Positions 35,874 through 48,047 of a DNA stretch of 64,000 bases are shown one piece after another; positions within the stretch are counted from its first letter, which is position 1, and the number at the start of each line of letters is the position of its first letter. This DNA is from Sycobia sp. Sy_11 (lineage: Eukaryota > Arthropoda > Insecta > Hymenoptera > Epichrysomallidae), in contig JACCIC010000028.1 in the NCBI GenBank assembly GCA_018907035.1, positions 124,001 through 188,000 on the forward strand, written 5' to 3'. Below the pieces are notes generated by a model, which worked only from the letters and a program-made list of their open reading frames with translations, was not told the DNA's origin and ran no database searches. The position numbers and the translations under genes were made by a program.

Positions 35874-36479
35874 CTATAACGCGACTATCGTTTTCCGAAG
35901 CATGTACGTGCCGGCGTTTCGAATCAATTCTTGAAGGTACGCGGAAGGTTTCCGGTTACCTAGTTTCGATTCCCGAAAAATTTTCTCGAGCTTCTGCTTC
36001 AGCGATTCGGTGTTGTGAGACAGAAGTTCGTTTTTAAGACCGTTGTAAATGTCGTCCGGCGGCAGTACGTGGAATATGACCGGATTGGCCCTAATTGTTT
36101 CGCCCGATACATGATTGGCAAGAGCCTCAAATTTATCTATATCGGTGGTAATACCGCGCGCTGCGAAGAGCCATTCGAAGAAGATGAACCATCCCTCGGC
36201 GTTTGTTCGCGTGAACTGTGCGAATCTGACTCGGCCCCCGCGTTGAGGCTCGTTTCCATACGCGGGAAGGTCGATTGACGCAACGGATTCATCATCGGCG
36301 TTGATCTGCGTGGCTTCGTTTGCCGCAGCATCGTGCCTATTTTGCAGGACTAGGCTGTGTACCAGCTCCGTTAACTGAGCTACCTGTTGCCGATAGTTCT
36401 GTGTATCCGCATTGAGGGTCGCGACATGATCGGCGAGTCCGCCTTTAGGGCTGTTATCGCCCGAGTGATTGTTGGACAT
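35874..36479 (-). pseudogene. Gypsy gag
   Basis: 201 codons from an ATG at 36479. Recognisable capsid-like stretch: ANPVIFHVLPPDDIYNGLKN, LKQKLEKIFRESKLGNRKPS and AYLQELIRNAG. The frame ends early after ML; sequence between 35874 and 35457 is in other frames, so gag-protease continuity is lost. Confidence 0.75.
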
Positions 36480-36567
36480 TGTGCAATTATCCGTGTCGCG
36501 GGTCTTACTGTTTTCGCAAGGAAAATTCGTATTGTTGCGGATAGGTGTACGGGACAGCGGGTGCCAA

Positions 36568-36740
36568 CATTAGGATTATGCTGGAATGTATAACAAGATG
36601 TAATTACATATGCCATAAAAATGGAAAAATTGTCTAATAATATTAGTAAGCGAACCATTATTTCACAAATTGCCAGATTATTCGATCCCCTAGGATTGTT
36701 GGGGCTGGTGATTGTCAAGGCCAAACTCGTCATGCAAGCG
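36568..36740 (+). pseudogene. Inverted BEL/Pao fragment (RT to RNase H connection)
   Basis: Plus strand reads TLGLCWNV, a stop, then QDVITYAIK, NISKRTIISQIARLFDPLGL and VIVKAKLVMQ, which in BEL/Pao elements lies about 70 codons downstream of the RT active site on the same strand as RT. Here RT is on the minus strand, so this 170-base piece is inverted in place, between the truncated RT and the gypsy leader. Confidence 0.82.
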
Positions 36741-38210
36741 ATGAATAAGTTATCTCTTATAGTTCGCGCTTCTGATAGTGTGCAGGCTCCCGTTAACAGA
36801 TCATCCATATAAAAATCTTCCGTTACTACGCGAGCTCCGATGGGATAATTATTTATTTCGTCGTTCGCGAGTTGCTCCAAAGAACGCGTAGCTAGATACG
36901 ATGCAGACGAAGTACCATACGTAACGGTATTTAATTGATAAGTCTTGATTGGTTCTTTATCGGTGTTGCGCCAAAGTATTTTTTGATAGATGCGATCCGC
37001 TGGGTCTACGAGAACCTGCCGGTACATCTTTTCGATATCCACGGTTAGTACGTAAACATGCATGCGAAAACGTAAAACAATTAAAAATAAATCGTCCTCA
37101 AGGACCGGACCGACCATAAGAGTATTGTTCAATGGAATGCCAGTTGAAATTTTTGCGGAGCCATCAAATACGACGTAAATTTTTATCGTTAAGCTGGTTT
37201 CCTTGAATACCGCGTGGTGAGGCAAGAAAAAACCTTCATTTTTCTTTATCTCGCATTCTGACATATGCCGAGGCTCAAATATTCCTGAAAGAAATCGCGA
37301 TACTTTATTTTGTTTTGTTCATTTTTGTTTATGGATCGCTCTAAACTATAAAATCGTTTGAGTGTAATATTGTAACTATCGCCTAAAGTCAATTTATTTT
37401 CTCGAAAGGAGAGTTTTACAACATATTTACCGGTCGAGTCACGCGTTGTGTTTTGTTTATAATGAAGTTCGCATTTTTGTTCCTCTTCTATACGCATGTT
37501 TAATTTAGGGCCTTCTTCGATCTCCCAAAATTTAGTAACATTTTTTTCTAAAACGTTCTTGGAAGAATTACAAATCGTATGCTTTACATTATTCTTAGTT
37601 GATAGGCGTCCAGCAACGACCCAACCGAATAGCGTCTTTTGTAATATAGCGGTGGTCTGTACTAAATTTATTTGACCAATATATAAAATTTTATAGAAAA
37701 TCTCAGAACCTATAATCATATCGATTTTACTCGGTAAATGAAATTTAGGGTCTGCTAATTTTACATTTAAAGGTATTGATAATGACCTTTTAGGTAATTG
37801 TACAGAAGGAAGTTTAGAAGTAATTCTTGGTAATATTAAGAAGCTTAATCTTTCTGAATATTCATTTACACGCGATTTTATTTCTGCATCGACAGTTTTC
37901 GTAATGGATGTGGTTACTCGATTTATTCCGACTATAGGAATGTTTATTTACGTTGTCTAATACAAAATTTAGATGCTAATCTTTCCTTAATCATATTATA
38001 TTGCGCTCCGGAATCAAGCAATGCACGACACGCATGGGATTTACCGTTTTATCAAAAATTTATATTACGGCTGTGGAGAGAAGTAATTCGGAAGAGTTTA
38101 ATGCATTGACACCTACAAAGGCAGCGTTTTCCTTTGGTCTATCTTCACTATATAGTTATGTTTTTTTTCGACATTTTTTACATCGATTATTGCTTCTGCA
38201 TTCGTCTGTG
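36741..38210 (-). pseudogene. BEL/Pao protease and reverse transcriptase
   Basis: Protease active site ALLDSGAQYNMIKERL at about 38025-37975. Then IIGSEIFYKILYIGQINL, QKTLFGWVVAGRLS and FWEIEEGP (37719-37246), and RT in another frame (37264 downward): FDGSAKISTGIPLNN, TVDIEKMYRQVLVDP, YGTSSASYLATRSLEQLA and active site DFYMDDLLTGA (36815-36801). RT ends at ARTIRDNLF, where the inversion begins. At least two frameshifts. Confidence 0.87.
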
Positions 38211-39389
38211 GAGTGATTAGTTTTGAAGCAGTTAAAGCATAGCTTGTTAGCCGTCAGCATATCCATACGTGCTTTATGATCAAATTTTACAATTTTTTTC
38301 ACAATACTGCGTATAATGCTGTTCTTTACACACGTTGCACGAAATTTTAGCTTGAACGATGTACGCAGAGACTGGCCGATTCGTTGTATTTGAATTGATT
38401 TTAGCTACATTATAGCGCGACTGATGTGATTGAACACTATGAGGTCTATTTAATTTTTCTGATTTTAAATGAAAAAGAATCTTTTTTATGGTGTAAAAAC
38501 TCCAATAAATCGTTCATATTTACGTTTTCCCGACTCTGAGAGTTTTCTCTCCATTTCAAACGTGATTGATCATCAAATTTGGATATTACCGCATACATAG
38601 AAAATGCCTCAAGGAAAGGTTTATTAAGAGCTTCAAGCACACGATAATGTTTTCTGGCTTCATCTAGAATATCTCCGAGAGCGGTAGCGCAGGATTTCGT
38701 GCACGTAGATAATTTGAAAAAGGCCTTTACACGTTTTTCTATGAATGCAATTGGATCATAATAATCCTTTTCCAAAAGATCCCATACTGCACTATAGTTC
38801 GCGTCCGTTATTTCCAACGTTTCAATTTTTTCGGCTGCTTTCTCGGATAAGCAAGTCCTTAGATACATTAATTTTTGTGTATTTGAAAATACCGGATTTG
38901 AATGAATGGAGGTTCGAAATGATGCTGAGAATGTCGTCCATTGCTCGTTAGAATTACCGCTGAATTTTTGCAGATGCATGGTCGGTAACTTCATGTGAGA
39001 TTCTCTTATAGAGATGTACTTATAGATTCATTCAAGCCCGAGACGTTATCACGATTACTAGCTTTGTTTTTATTTATTGCACTTTCATGTTAAACAGTAT
39101 ATTGTAAGTAACATTCCTCGAATTCTCCCCGAATTTCGAATTGAGGATTTGGAACTGTCGTATTTAAGTACTCTAGATTCAATTGGACAACTCGAAAAGA
39201 ATTTATATCCTTCCTTATTTCCGATAATCTATACGTTAATTGTAATATATTGTCTACACGATCAGTTGCTTCAATGTATTTTATATGACGACCGAGGCGG
39301 TTTTTCAAGGTTTCGCGGTCTATTATTAATTTTGACATACTTTTCATTTGCGCGGGAGAGAGCTCAAGATCCATAATATCATCTATCAT
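38211..39389 (-). pseudogene. BEL/Pao gag with zinc knuckles
   Basis: N-terminal frame 39389-39090 (SKLIIDRETLKNRLGRHIKY) ends at a stop; the main frame 38994-38446 continues LPTMHLQKFSGNSNEQWTTF, FLEAFSMYAVISKFDDQSRL and LLEFLHHKKDSF. Two CCHC-type knuckles, CNVCKEQHYTQYC and CFNCFKTNHSTDEC, follow in shifted frames at about 38345-38215. Confidence 0.83.
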
Positions 39390-39971
39390 CTTGATGATCT
39401 TGGCTATTTATTTAAAGATGTAAAGAAAAAACTAGCACTGCGTTTAGATATAAGCAATATGAACGTTAACGTGAATGGGAGGAGATTACATTGGCGACTC
39501 GAATAACATATGCAAGATTTACAGAATTTATACTGGATGCTCGAAGTGCGGAGAGCGCCTACGAAGATGAATAGCCACTCGCCGCTGTTGAACCGCTGCA
39601 CATATCGTTTTCGTTGAATGAAGAAGCCTGTGCATGCAATGTTTATCCGTTTTTCAATTCGGCATTTAGTTTCGATCGCATCTTTCTAGATTTCCGCTTG
39701 GCTGTGTTGAACTTTGGTTGATTCACAATGGGTTGTTACCTTTGCTATGGCGTTATTAACTTCGTTGTAATCGCTTGTTCTTCACTATTTCTTTATCGTT
39801 ATTCGTAGATACAATTTGTGGATAGATTTCTTGCTGCTGTAGTTTTTGTTGTTCAATTGGAAATACGTATGATAATTGGCTGTGTCGCATTGTTGTTGAT
39901 TCGCTATGACACGATGTTGATGATCTGCGGGCTGGTTATCTATAAGAACGCAGATCCGGCTCGAAGGATCA

Positions 39972-40326
39972 TGTTTTGTATTGATGTAGCGAAATATCAA
40001 TTGCGGTTATTGCAAATGGATTTGCTACTTCTTCTTTTTTAATTAAATAAAAGAAGACTATTTTCTTAACACAAACTTTATTAGAAATATAGGACAGTAG
40101 TGAAGCGATGTTGATCTGTTGGTAATCGATTAAAATCTGATACAATTACATTTCTTTAACAGAATACATTCGATGGGGTGTACAATAAGAATTGAACTGT
40201 GATTGGTTAACGCTTGACCAATGCATACATAATAACATCGCAAGGAGAGGGGATACAAGCAGCTACTTTTATTTAAGGTATGGGATTATTAGCATATGCT
40301 CGATAGAATAGCAGGGGTTACCTACA
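39972..40326 (-). repeat. BEL/Pao 5' LTR
   Basis: Minus strand from TGTAGGTAACC (40326) to CAATACAAAACA (39972), TG...CA ends, 355 bases, with AATAAAGTTTGTGTTAAG as a likely polyadenylation region. The left 154 bases are repeated at 31181-31334. The region 39400-39955 between PBS and gag is leader with no clear frame. Confidence 0.8.
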
Positions 40327-40559
40327 TTTGGGTTGTGGGAGAGGCAGAAAGGAGTATGGGTTTCATATTTTTACGATACAATTTATTGAGGGTGTGAGTT
40401 GGGTATAACTGCTAATAACGTCGTATAATTACGGGAATTTCCATCGCTATTGAAATACGATAGTGTATTTGATGTGTAATATCTTACAGTTGTAAAAAAA
40501 CATCCTAGAGTTCTCTTCACATCATCGCAAAGGTTTTAGGAGAAATTGTTGTAAAGAAT

Positions 40560-40850
40560 TAAAATTTTTATAGAAATATTGATATTAATTTAAGTTTTCA
40601 TTGTATTCCTGAACCTGAAGCTGCTACAAATTATTTTGTGATATTGAAAAAGTGAACTATGGAAGGAAGCGAGAAATAGTGGTAACTCTGTTTGCTTTAC
40701 ATGGGAAAAACTTATCAAAAATTGTCCGGAGATGGTATTTCAGATCTATCTGGTAGACGTCGCTTTCTTGGAAATCCGTCGATAGTTTTGCGTGCAACAG
40801 AGAGAGAAAGGAAAAGCCAAATTGTTATTCTATTAGACCGCATAATTATT
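40560..40850 (+). repeat. Dispersed patchwork repeat, copy 3
   Basis: Holds TTTCATTGTATTCCTGAACC (complement near 12014, direct near 46200), TTTGCTTTACATGGGAAAAA (as 13180) and GTAGACGTCGCTTTCTTGG plus a GA-rich end (as 12430 and 43450 inverted). The most complete version of the GA-rich module. Confidence 0.65.
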
Positions 40851-41434
40851 ATTGGGAACAGAGTTGAACTTTGAAGAAGCTGCAGGTACAAAGCTGGTAG
40901 AAGCAGGTAGAAGTAAATTTACTTCCGCTCTGCTAGTTCGGCGTGGCGCAGTGATCGATAGATAGAAAAATACAAAAAATATAGAAATATTGAGAAGAAA
41001 ATAAAGTTATAAATAAACTTGAAATATAGCTTATATTATTGTAGAATTTCCGCAATTATAAGTTATAATGACATTTTTTAAATGAACCATAAGAACATGT
41101 CTACAAAATTTACTTTTATTTATGACTACATTTATTTACATTTAAATTATTTAAATATAAATTTTATTTAATGTATTAAATAATTTATTATTAGCAAGAA
41201 TTATTTAACATTTTAAGTTACTGTTGGTCATTAGATTGTTTTTACAAATTACATTTGATAAAAAAATATTTAGGAAACTAATTAATACAACCTATAATTT
41301 AATATGTAAAAAGAACATTATTGATAATTACAAGAAATATAGTTAAAAATCCCTATAATTATATTAAATAATTAATTCTATTATAAAGTGAAAAATAGAA
41401 ATTTACATGAACATTTATTGAAAAGAAATCAATA
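40851..41434. other. Intergenic, AT-rich
   Basis: No gene or repeat recognised; the right end is probably the 3' UTR of the minus-strand IMPACT gene. Confidence 0.45.
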
Positions 41435-42529
41435 CTATTTTTTATTTGAACTTTTTGGTATCAAATTAGCAATATTTAAAGCTTGACGAGCAGCATTATT
41501 TATGTGTTTAAAACGATCGGGTCCAAGATGAATTCCACCATACCATCTAGAAACTATGACTATTGCATTTTTTACATTCATAATCTAAAATAAAATGGAA
41601 ACATTCATATTATTTTTCAGTGTTGGTCATTAGAAACTTATTTTTATTTAAATTACCTTTAACAAATGTAATAGTCTACTTCCAGCTTGGCTTTCTCCAT
41701 CATCGTCACAATCATGTATAACATTATTATTATTTTCATTTTGAATTATAAATGCATACATATTATGTGTTGCTTGTTGTATTTTTCTATTTTCTTTCAA
41801 TTTCTGTATTACTTGTCTATAGAATATAATCTGCTAAATTTATAATCTTGTGATATAAAAAATATATATTTAACTACATAACTTACTTAACATCACAAAT
41901 TGAAAGAACAACCGCAGCATGGCCTTGAAAAGAACTTTTCCTATCTAAAATTACTTCACCATGTATAATTGTAGGAGATAAAAATGTATTCTCTACTTCA
42001 TTTGCTGGTTCAGTTGATACATTTTCCTTTGTTTCATTAAATGATTCTGAAAGGGAACCACGTAATTCTTCTCTGATTTTTTCTATGCATTGAAAAACAA
42101 TGGTTTGTCCTATAGATTCTCTATAAAATAAAAATATAAGGTTTAGCAAAATTAAGATCAATCATACAATAATACATAATAAATAATTATATTACTAACA
42201 AATAGAGGTTTTCAAGTAGAGTACCAAGATAAACTTTAGTGTCTCCCTTTAAGTGAGGAGCAGAAATTTCAAATATTGGAGGTGAAAGTGAAGGATAAGT
42301 ATCAGGAAATTTAATATAAAGTTTTACGTATATATTACTATTAAATTCACTAACAATACTGATACTGTATGCTTTATTTTGTTCATCTTCTACTTGAAAT
42401 TCTTGTCCATAAATAGAAATAAGTGCTTCTATTTCTTCAATCTATATTTAAAATAAAATATTTTTTAAAAGTTAATTATAATTTATCTAATATTATTTAG
42501 AAACTTACTTGTTTTGTTAGGTTATCCAT
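41435..42529 (-). CDS. IMPACT: IMPACT homologue (RWD domain + UPF0029)
   Basis: Five coding exons, 42529-42509, 42441-42200, 42120-41887, 41816-41657 and 41584-41435, all phases agree, 268 aa. IMPACT competes with the kinase GCN2 for GCN1 through its RWD domain and so dampens eIF2-alpha phosphorylation. Seen: RWD domain, residues about 1-110, with IEEIEALISIYGQEFQVED and FPDTYPSLSPPIFEIS (the RWD YPxxxP-type signature); linker; then the IMPACT domain from about 150, with SSFQGHAAVV, THNMYAFI, HDCDDDGESQAGSRLLHLL, NAIVIVSRWYGGIHLGPDRF and INNAARQAL, the conserved ancient core. Vertebrate IMPACT is about 320 aa; this one is shorter in the linker. Start ATG lies in a tiny 7-codon first exon. Confidence 0.94.
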
Positions 42530-42982
42530 GTATGAAGCTTGTTAACAGGATTTGCTGAATAATTTCTGATAGAAAATAATATTAAACAAATTTGTGATTC
42601 TGTATAATATAAATAAATGCGTAAAACACAAAATGATAAAATTAAAAAAATATTAAAAAAAAATATTGTATCAATACACTTTTATTACGTTTTACAATCA
42701 AACATTCTGAAACCAATAGGAAACAGAATTTAATTAGCTAAAATTAATTAAAAATTATTCTTCAGTAGTTCGTACCAAAATATTAACAGAACATATTTTT
42801 GTGTAATTTTATATAATTTATTAGAGTATTTATTAAATATTAAAATTTTATAAAAATTAATCCCATAAACCGTTATTTGAATGGTGATAACGTGATTCCT
42901 GAAAAATGTCAGTAATAAGTCGTATGGAGGTTAGACAAAAGGAATGGAAAATCCACGTGTTAAATTACACTGCACTACTTCA

Positions 42983-43570
42983 CGCCAGAATTGGCCGCAA
43001 GGCGGCGATACCGCACGAGATTGCTCGTTCGAATACATGTATTTAAAGAAAAGAAATTGAGAATATGCAGCATAGACTTATATATTAGACCGCCCGCGTA
43101 AATGGACGCTCTGAAGCCCATATTGAAGAACAGAGATAGGCCTGGAGACGTACTTTCTCTCTTACTTCAGAAAAAGAGTAGGGGGGCAGCCTAATAATAA
43201 CAATGGTATAGAGTATAGGAGAAATTTATATTTCTGCTGCGTATATTTCTACTGCTACTGTTCTCCTATTTTCCTTTTCTCCCCACATCCTTGCTTGTAA
43301 CAGAGGGACAATACGATTCCTTGTATTGCTTTCTCACTCTGGTTTAGACTTTAACTCTATTTCCAGAGTGCGCGGTCTAATATATAAGTCTATGGTATGC
43401 AGTGAGCTTGAAGAGAGGGGTAGCTAAATATTTGATCCTTTACTTTTGCTTCTTTTCTTTCCCTTACTCGCTTTGGCTTTTTCTTTCTCTTTCTATCGCA
43501 CGCAGAATCATCGAGGAATTTCCAAGACAGCGACGTCTACCTAACAAATCTGCAAAATTTTGACACTCAG
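42983..43570 (-). repeat. Dispersed patchwork repeat, copy 4
   Basis: GGCCGCAAGGCGGCGATACC at about 42993 is the complement of the 13390 module, and AGACAGCGACGTCTACC with AAATTCC (43500-43545, inverted) matches 40750-40790. Between them lies a less AT-rich segment with no coding frame. Confidence 0.55.
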
Positions 43571-43766
43571 CGCTACGGCGGTGAACGTCGGTACTCCGTT
43601 CGTGCGATATTCTAGATATTGGTTTTCGAGCTCGTGCAATCGAGGGGGTGACGACGTTCAGCAAGGGTGACGACGTTCAGCAGGGGTGACGCCAAAATAA
43701 TAGATGCAATAAAAGAGATTAACTGGTGTCGAAATTCTTGAAGTGTGTGTGTAGATTTTCTTGCAT

Positions 43767-43768
<2 letters not shown>

Positions 43769-43852
<84 letters not shown>
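43769..43852. repeat. (TG)n(AT)n compound microsatellite
   Basis: About 36 bases of TG followed directly by about 46 bases of AT. Confidence 0.9.
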
Positions 43853-45316
<1,464 letters not shown>

Positions 45317-45419
45317 CATAAGCGTAGACAGAGCAAGCTCTGCAAAAGTGGCCTCTCGAAACCAGCATCCCGCCGGAACTATCAGAGAATATTACTTCGG
45401 CGGGGCTGTTAGTTAGCCT

Positions 45420-45945
45420 ATACGGCTCATCTTCCTATGATATTATCCTATGTCCTCCATCGACATAAGTGATCAGGGGTTCGGTGTTCATCCTCTGCAA
45501 ATTAAAAATAGAATCAGCTAGCCTAATTCATCCTGGGCCATTCGCCTAATTCTATCGGCATTTATAAGTTTGGTCATCACCTCTTTTGCGAAACTGGCTA
45601 CTGCCTTCCAGTTTTCAGGAGATTCCAGCATTATTGATATAGTGCTCTCCGGTCTTATCGGCTTATTAATGGAGATAATCAATTGCACACGTTGTGTTCT
45701 AAAACGGGGGCAGCTCACTAATATGTGCTCAGCATCCTCAATCAATGTCGGATAGATGGGGCAGAAGTCATTATTATCCAAGTGAAAACGGTGGAAATAG
45801 AACCTAAAACAACCATGTCCAGTCAGCAACTGGGTTAGGTGGAAATCTAGTTCCCCGTGTTTCCTGTTGATCCATCTTTGTATGCTGGGAGGATACAAGA
45901 AGTCCATCGGCCTTTGTTAGAATCGTTCCATCGTTTTTGCGATAT
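45420..45945 (-). mobile_element. R1-like non-LTR retrotransposon, 3' fragment
   Basis: The minus frame 45907-45518 encodes the C-terminal end of an ORF2: ELDFHLTQLLTGHGCFRFYF, FHLDNNDFCPIYP, EDAEHILVSCPRF, with the conserved C-H-C zinc-knuckle-like residues, and a stop after MAQDELG. KRWNDSNKGRW in another frame upstream (about 45945) is the next part, so there is a frameshift. The 5' part is missing, as is usual for 5'-truncated insertions. 45420-45517 is probably its 3' UTR. Confidence 0.82.
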
Positions 45946-45949
45946 TTGA

Positions 45950-46815
45950 CATAGAATTTGACACAATTTAGCGGAGTTTCCACTCCTTCTCTCTACTTTC
46001 CTAGTAGAGCGGGCTAAACTAACAAATACCTGGGACGACATAAGTACATAATCTTTTTCGTTTAAAAAGTAAAAAGTACCAAAATAAATAAGAATAAAGC
46101 ATGAAAAGTGCTATAGTAGAGTGAGAAATGCAAAAGATGCATTATATAATTTTTTTATATTATCAAAAAGGTGACAAAGAGATTGTTGTACAGAACTTCA
46201 CTTTTGTATTTCTGATCCTGACGCTGCTAAAAATTTGAAGATTTATTTTATTTTATTATATCGAAATTGCGAATAATGATAAAGACTAGACCAAAAATAA
46301 TAAAAATTAAATACAATAAAAAACAGTCATCCACTGATGATATAATAGTTATGTAGCTAAACAAAATACATGTACTGCGATTATTACAAAAAATGAATCT
46401 ATTTGAAATATTATTGAATTACTTTTTTTATTAGATTATGTACTTAATTATAATGTAAAGAAAACAATTATATATTATTTATTTATTTTTTGAATATGTT
46501 ATGGAGTTATAAAATATAGTCCAATATTTTAATAAATATTTTGAGTATAAATACTTTTTTCTAATTAAAATATCAGTTTTCTTGATCATTTGAACATTAT
46601 TATCTGTACAAACGACCGTGTGTAGACTCATGGTTATTATTCTTGTTTTTATATATTGGCGCTCTCCTACCTATTCGTACATGTGTGGATGCATTTTCTT
46701 TCAAACTTGTATATCTCATCTTCAGGTATACTGCTTGTATACGCATGGCTGTCATTTTTTTAGTTCTGTTCTTCGTCGCTAGTATGGTCGCTAGTATCGT
46801 CGCTAGTGTTATATT
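45950..46815. repeat. Dispersed patchwork repeat, copy 5
   Basis: GGAGTTTCCACTCCTTCTCT (45974, complement of the 13160/40670 module), ACTTCACTTTTGTATTTCTG (46197), the AT-rich module inverted at 46400-46565, and CATGGCTGTCA with GCTAGTATCG at 46744-46810. The last includes three copies of a 12-base unit GTCGCTAGTATG at 46773-46809. Confidence 0.55.
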
Positions 46816-48047
46816 TAAACATAATTTAAACTGCAAATAGAATCGAAAAATCCATTCATCCGCATAAATCCAAAGCAAGGAATTCAGCAACATAAAAACA
46901 CCCTATATTGTGGGATTTGCTTCATTTTTAGTTTTACCATTTACAACCCTAAAAAATTAAAAATTTCATGCCACTTAACTGCTTAATATTATTTTTACTT
47001 GATTTGTCAATTTTTGTCATGTTAATTATTGATGAATAGATATAAATATAATGCATTTAATTTATATATTATTTTCCATTCCATTTTAATCAATATTAAA
47101 TTGGGGTATTGTAATTCGTAAATATATGTAATATATGATGTAGGAATTATAAATCTATTATGTATTCATAATTCATGATTTTATGAATAATATCTAGATA
47201 TGAAATCGATAATATGTAATAACAATAAGTATTATTTTTATGGCATTTGTGTTTTATAAATCATGAATCATCTAATAAATTATTATACGTATCTCACGTA
47301 AAATGTGAACGATGAGTAAATAATATGTACACAAACAAAAAGAGAAAGAGAGAGAGACAGAGTGAGAGATAAATAGAGAATATGTATATAGTAATAGACG
47401 ACTGATCGAATGAGGTCGAGCGTGAAAGAAAAAAAAGAAAAAACGATAGTCAACCAAAAAAAAGAAAGATTATCGTTAATTATTTTCTTTTATAAAATTT
47501 TAATAAAAAAAAATATATATATATATATATATAATATAATATAAGTAATGCAAATACATAGTTCCCAAACAAATTTGCAAATCATATTATCAATATATAC
47601 ATATGCATGCATCTATACACATGTGTTTATGCATATATATAATGTGTGCGTGTGTATGTGTGTGTGTTTATGTGTTTCTATATCTATATATAATCACGCA
47701 GGAAGTAGAGTAATAGAAAAGTTGTAGGATGAATTTAATGTAAATTAACTCCATGAAGGTCAAGGATACTGGAGAACTATAACTTGTCCTGAAATTATTC
47801 GGCAAAAATGTGTGGATTTTAAGCTATATTATTAATTATGTATTGGGATTTAAATTAAAACAGTTATAAACAAAATAAGTTTGTCTCAAAAAGTGTATAG
47901 CAGAAGTCATTAGAAGCAGAAATAACTTGATTGTATTGTAACGCTGTAAGTTGTTTGCTACATTACTCTAAACTCTGAACTTTGAAGTCGTATGTCGTAT
48001 TAATATCTCAGCGAATTCACATTATACACGCGCCAGGATATGTAGGC
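46816..48047. other. Upstream of PRDM gene
   Basis: AT-rich with short GA and AT runs (47335-47370, 47509-47545). The right part presumably holds promoter and 5' UTR of the PRDM gene; no start site identified. Confidence 0.4.

Larger units (their letters stand above)
31335..36567 (-). mobile_element. Ty3/Gypsy retrotransposon, 5' LTR missing, decayed
   Basis: Minus-strand order gag, protease, RT, RNase H, integrase, 3' LTR. The integrase-after-RNase H order fixes the superfamily. The leader between gag and the break starts TTGGCACCCGC, a primer-binding-site-like sequence, so the break removed the 5' LTR almost exactly. Base composition is much richer in G+C and CpG than the surrounding DNA. 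Frameshifts occur in protease, RT/RNase H and integrase. Confidence 0.88.
31181..40326 (-). mobile_element. BEL/Pao LTR retrotransposon, rearranged, with gypsy inside
   Basis: The two ends share a 154-base block at about 97 percent identity (31181-31334 and 39972-40125), the LTR end that abuts the primer-binding site. Minus-strand order from the right: LTR 39972-40326, PBS-like TGATCCTTCGAGCCGG (39956-39971), gag, zinc knuckles, aspartic protease, RT up to about 36741, a small inverted BEL piece, then a Ty3/Gypsy copy 31335-36567 and the BEL LTR remnant. RNase H, integrase and most of the 3' LTR are missing. Multiple stops and frameshifts; not functional. Confidence 0.82.

Noticed and set aside
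36387..36593. Plus-strand 68-codon frame
   Set aside because: Antisense of gypsy gag that happens to run into the inverted BEL fragment; only the last part is meaningful.
40320..40335. GTTGT as a 5-base target duplication of the BEL element
   Set aside because: GTTGT precedes 31181 but on the right it lies six bases beyond the canonical TG end, so the match is not at the boundary.
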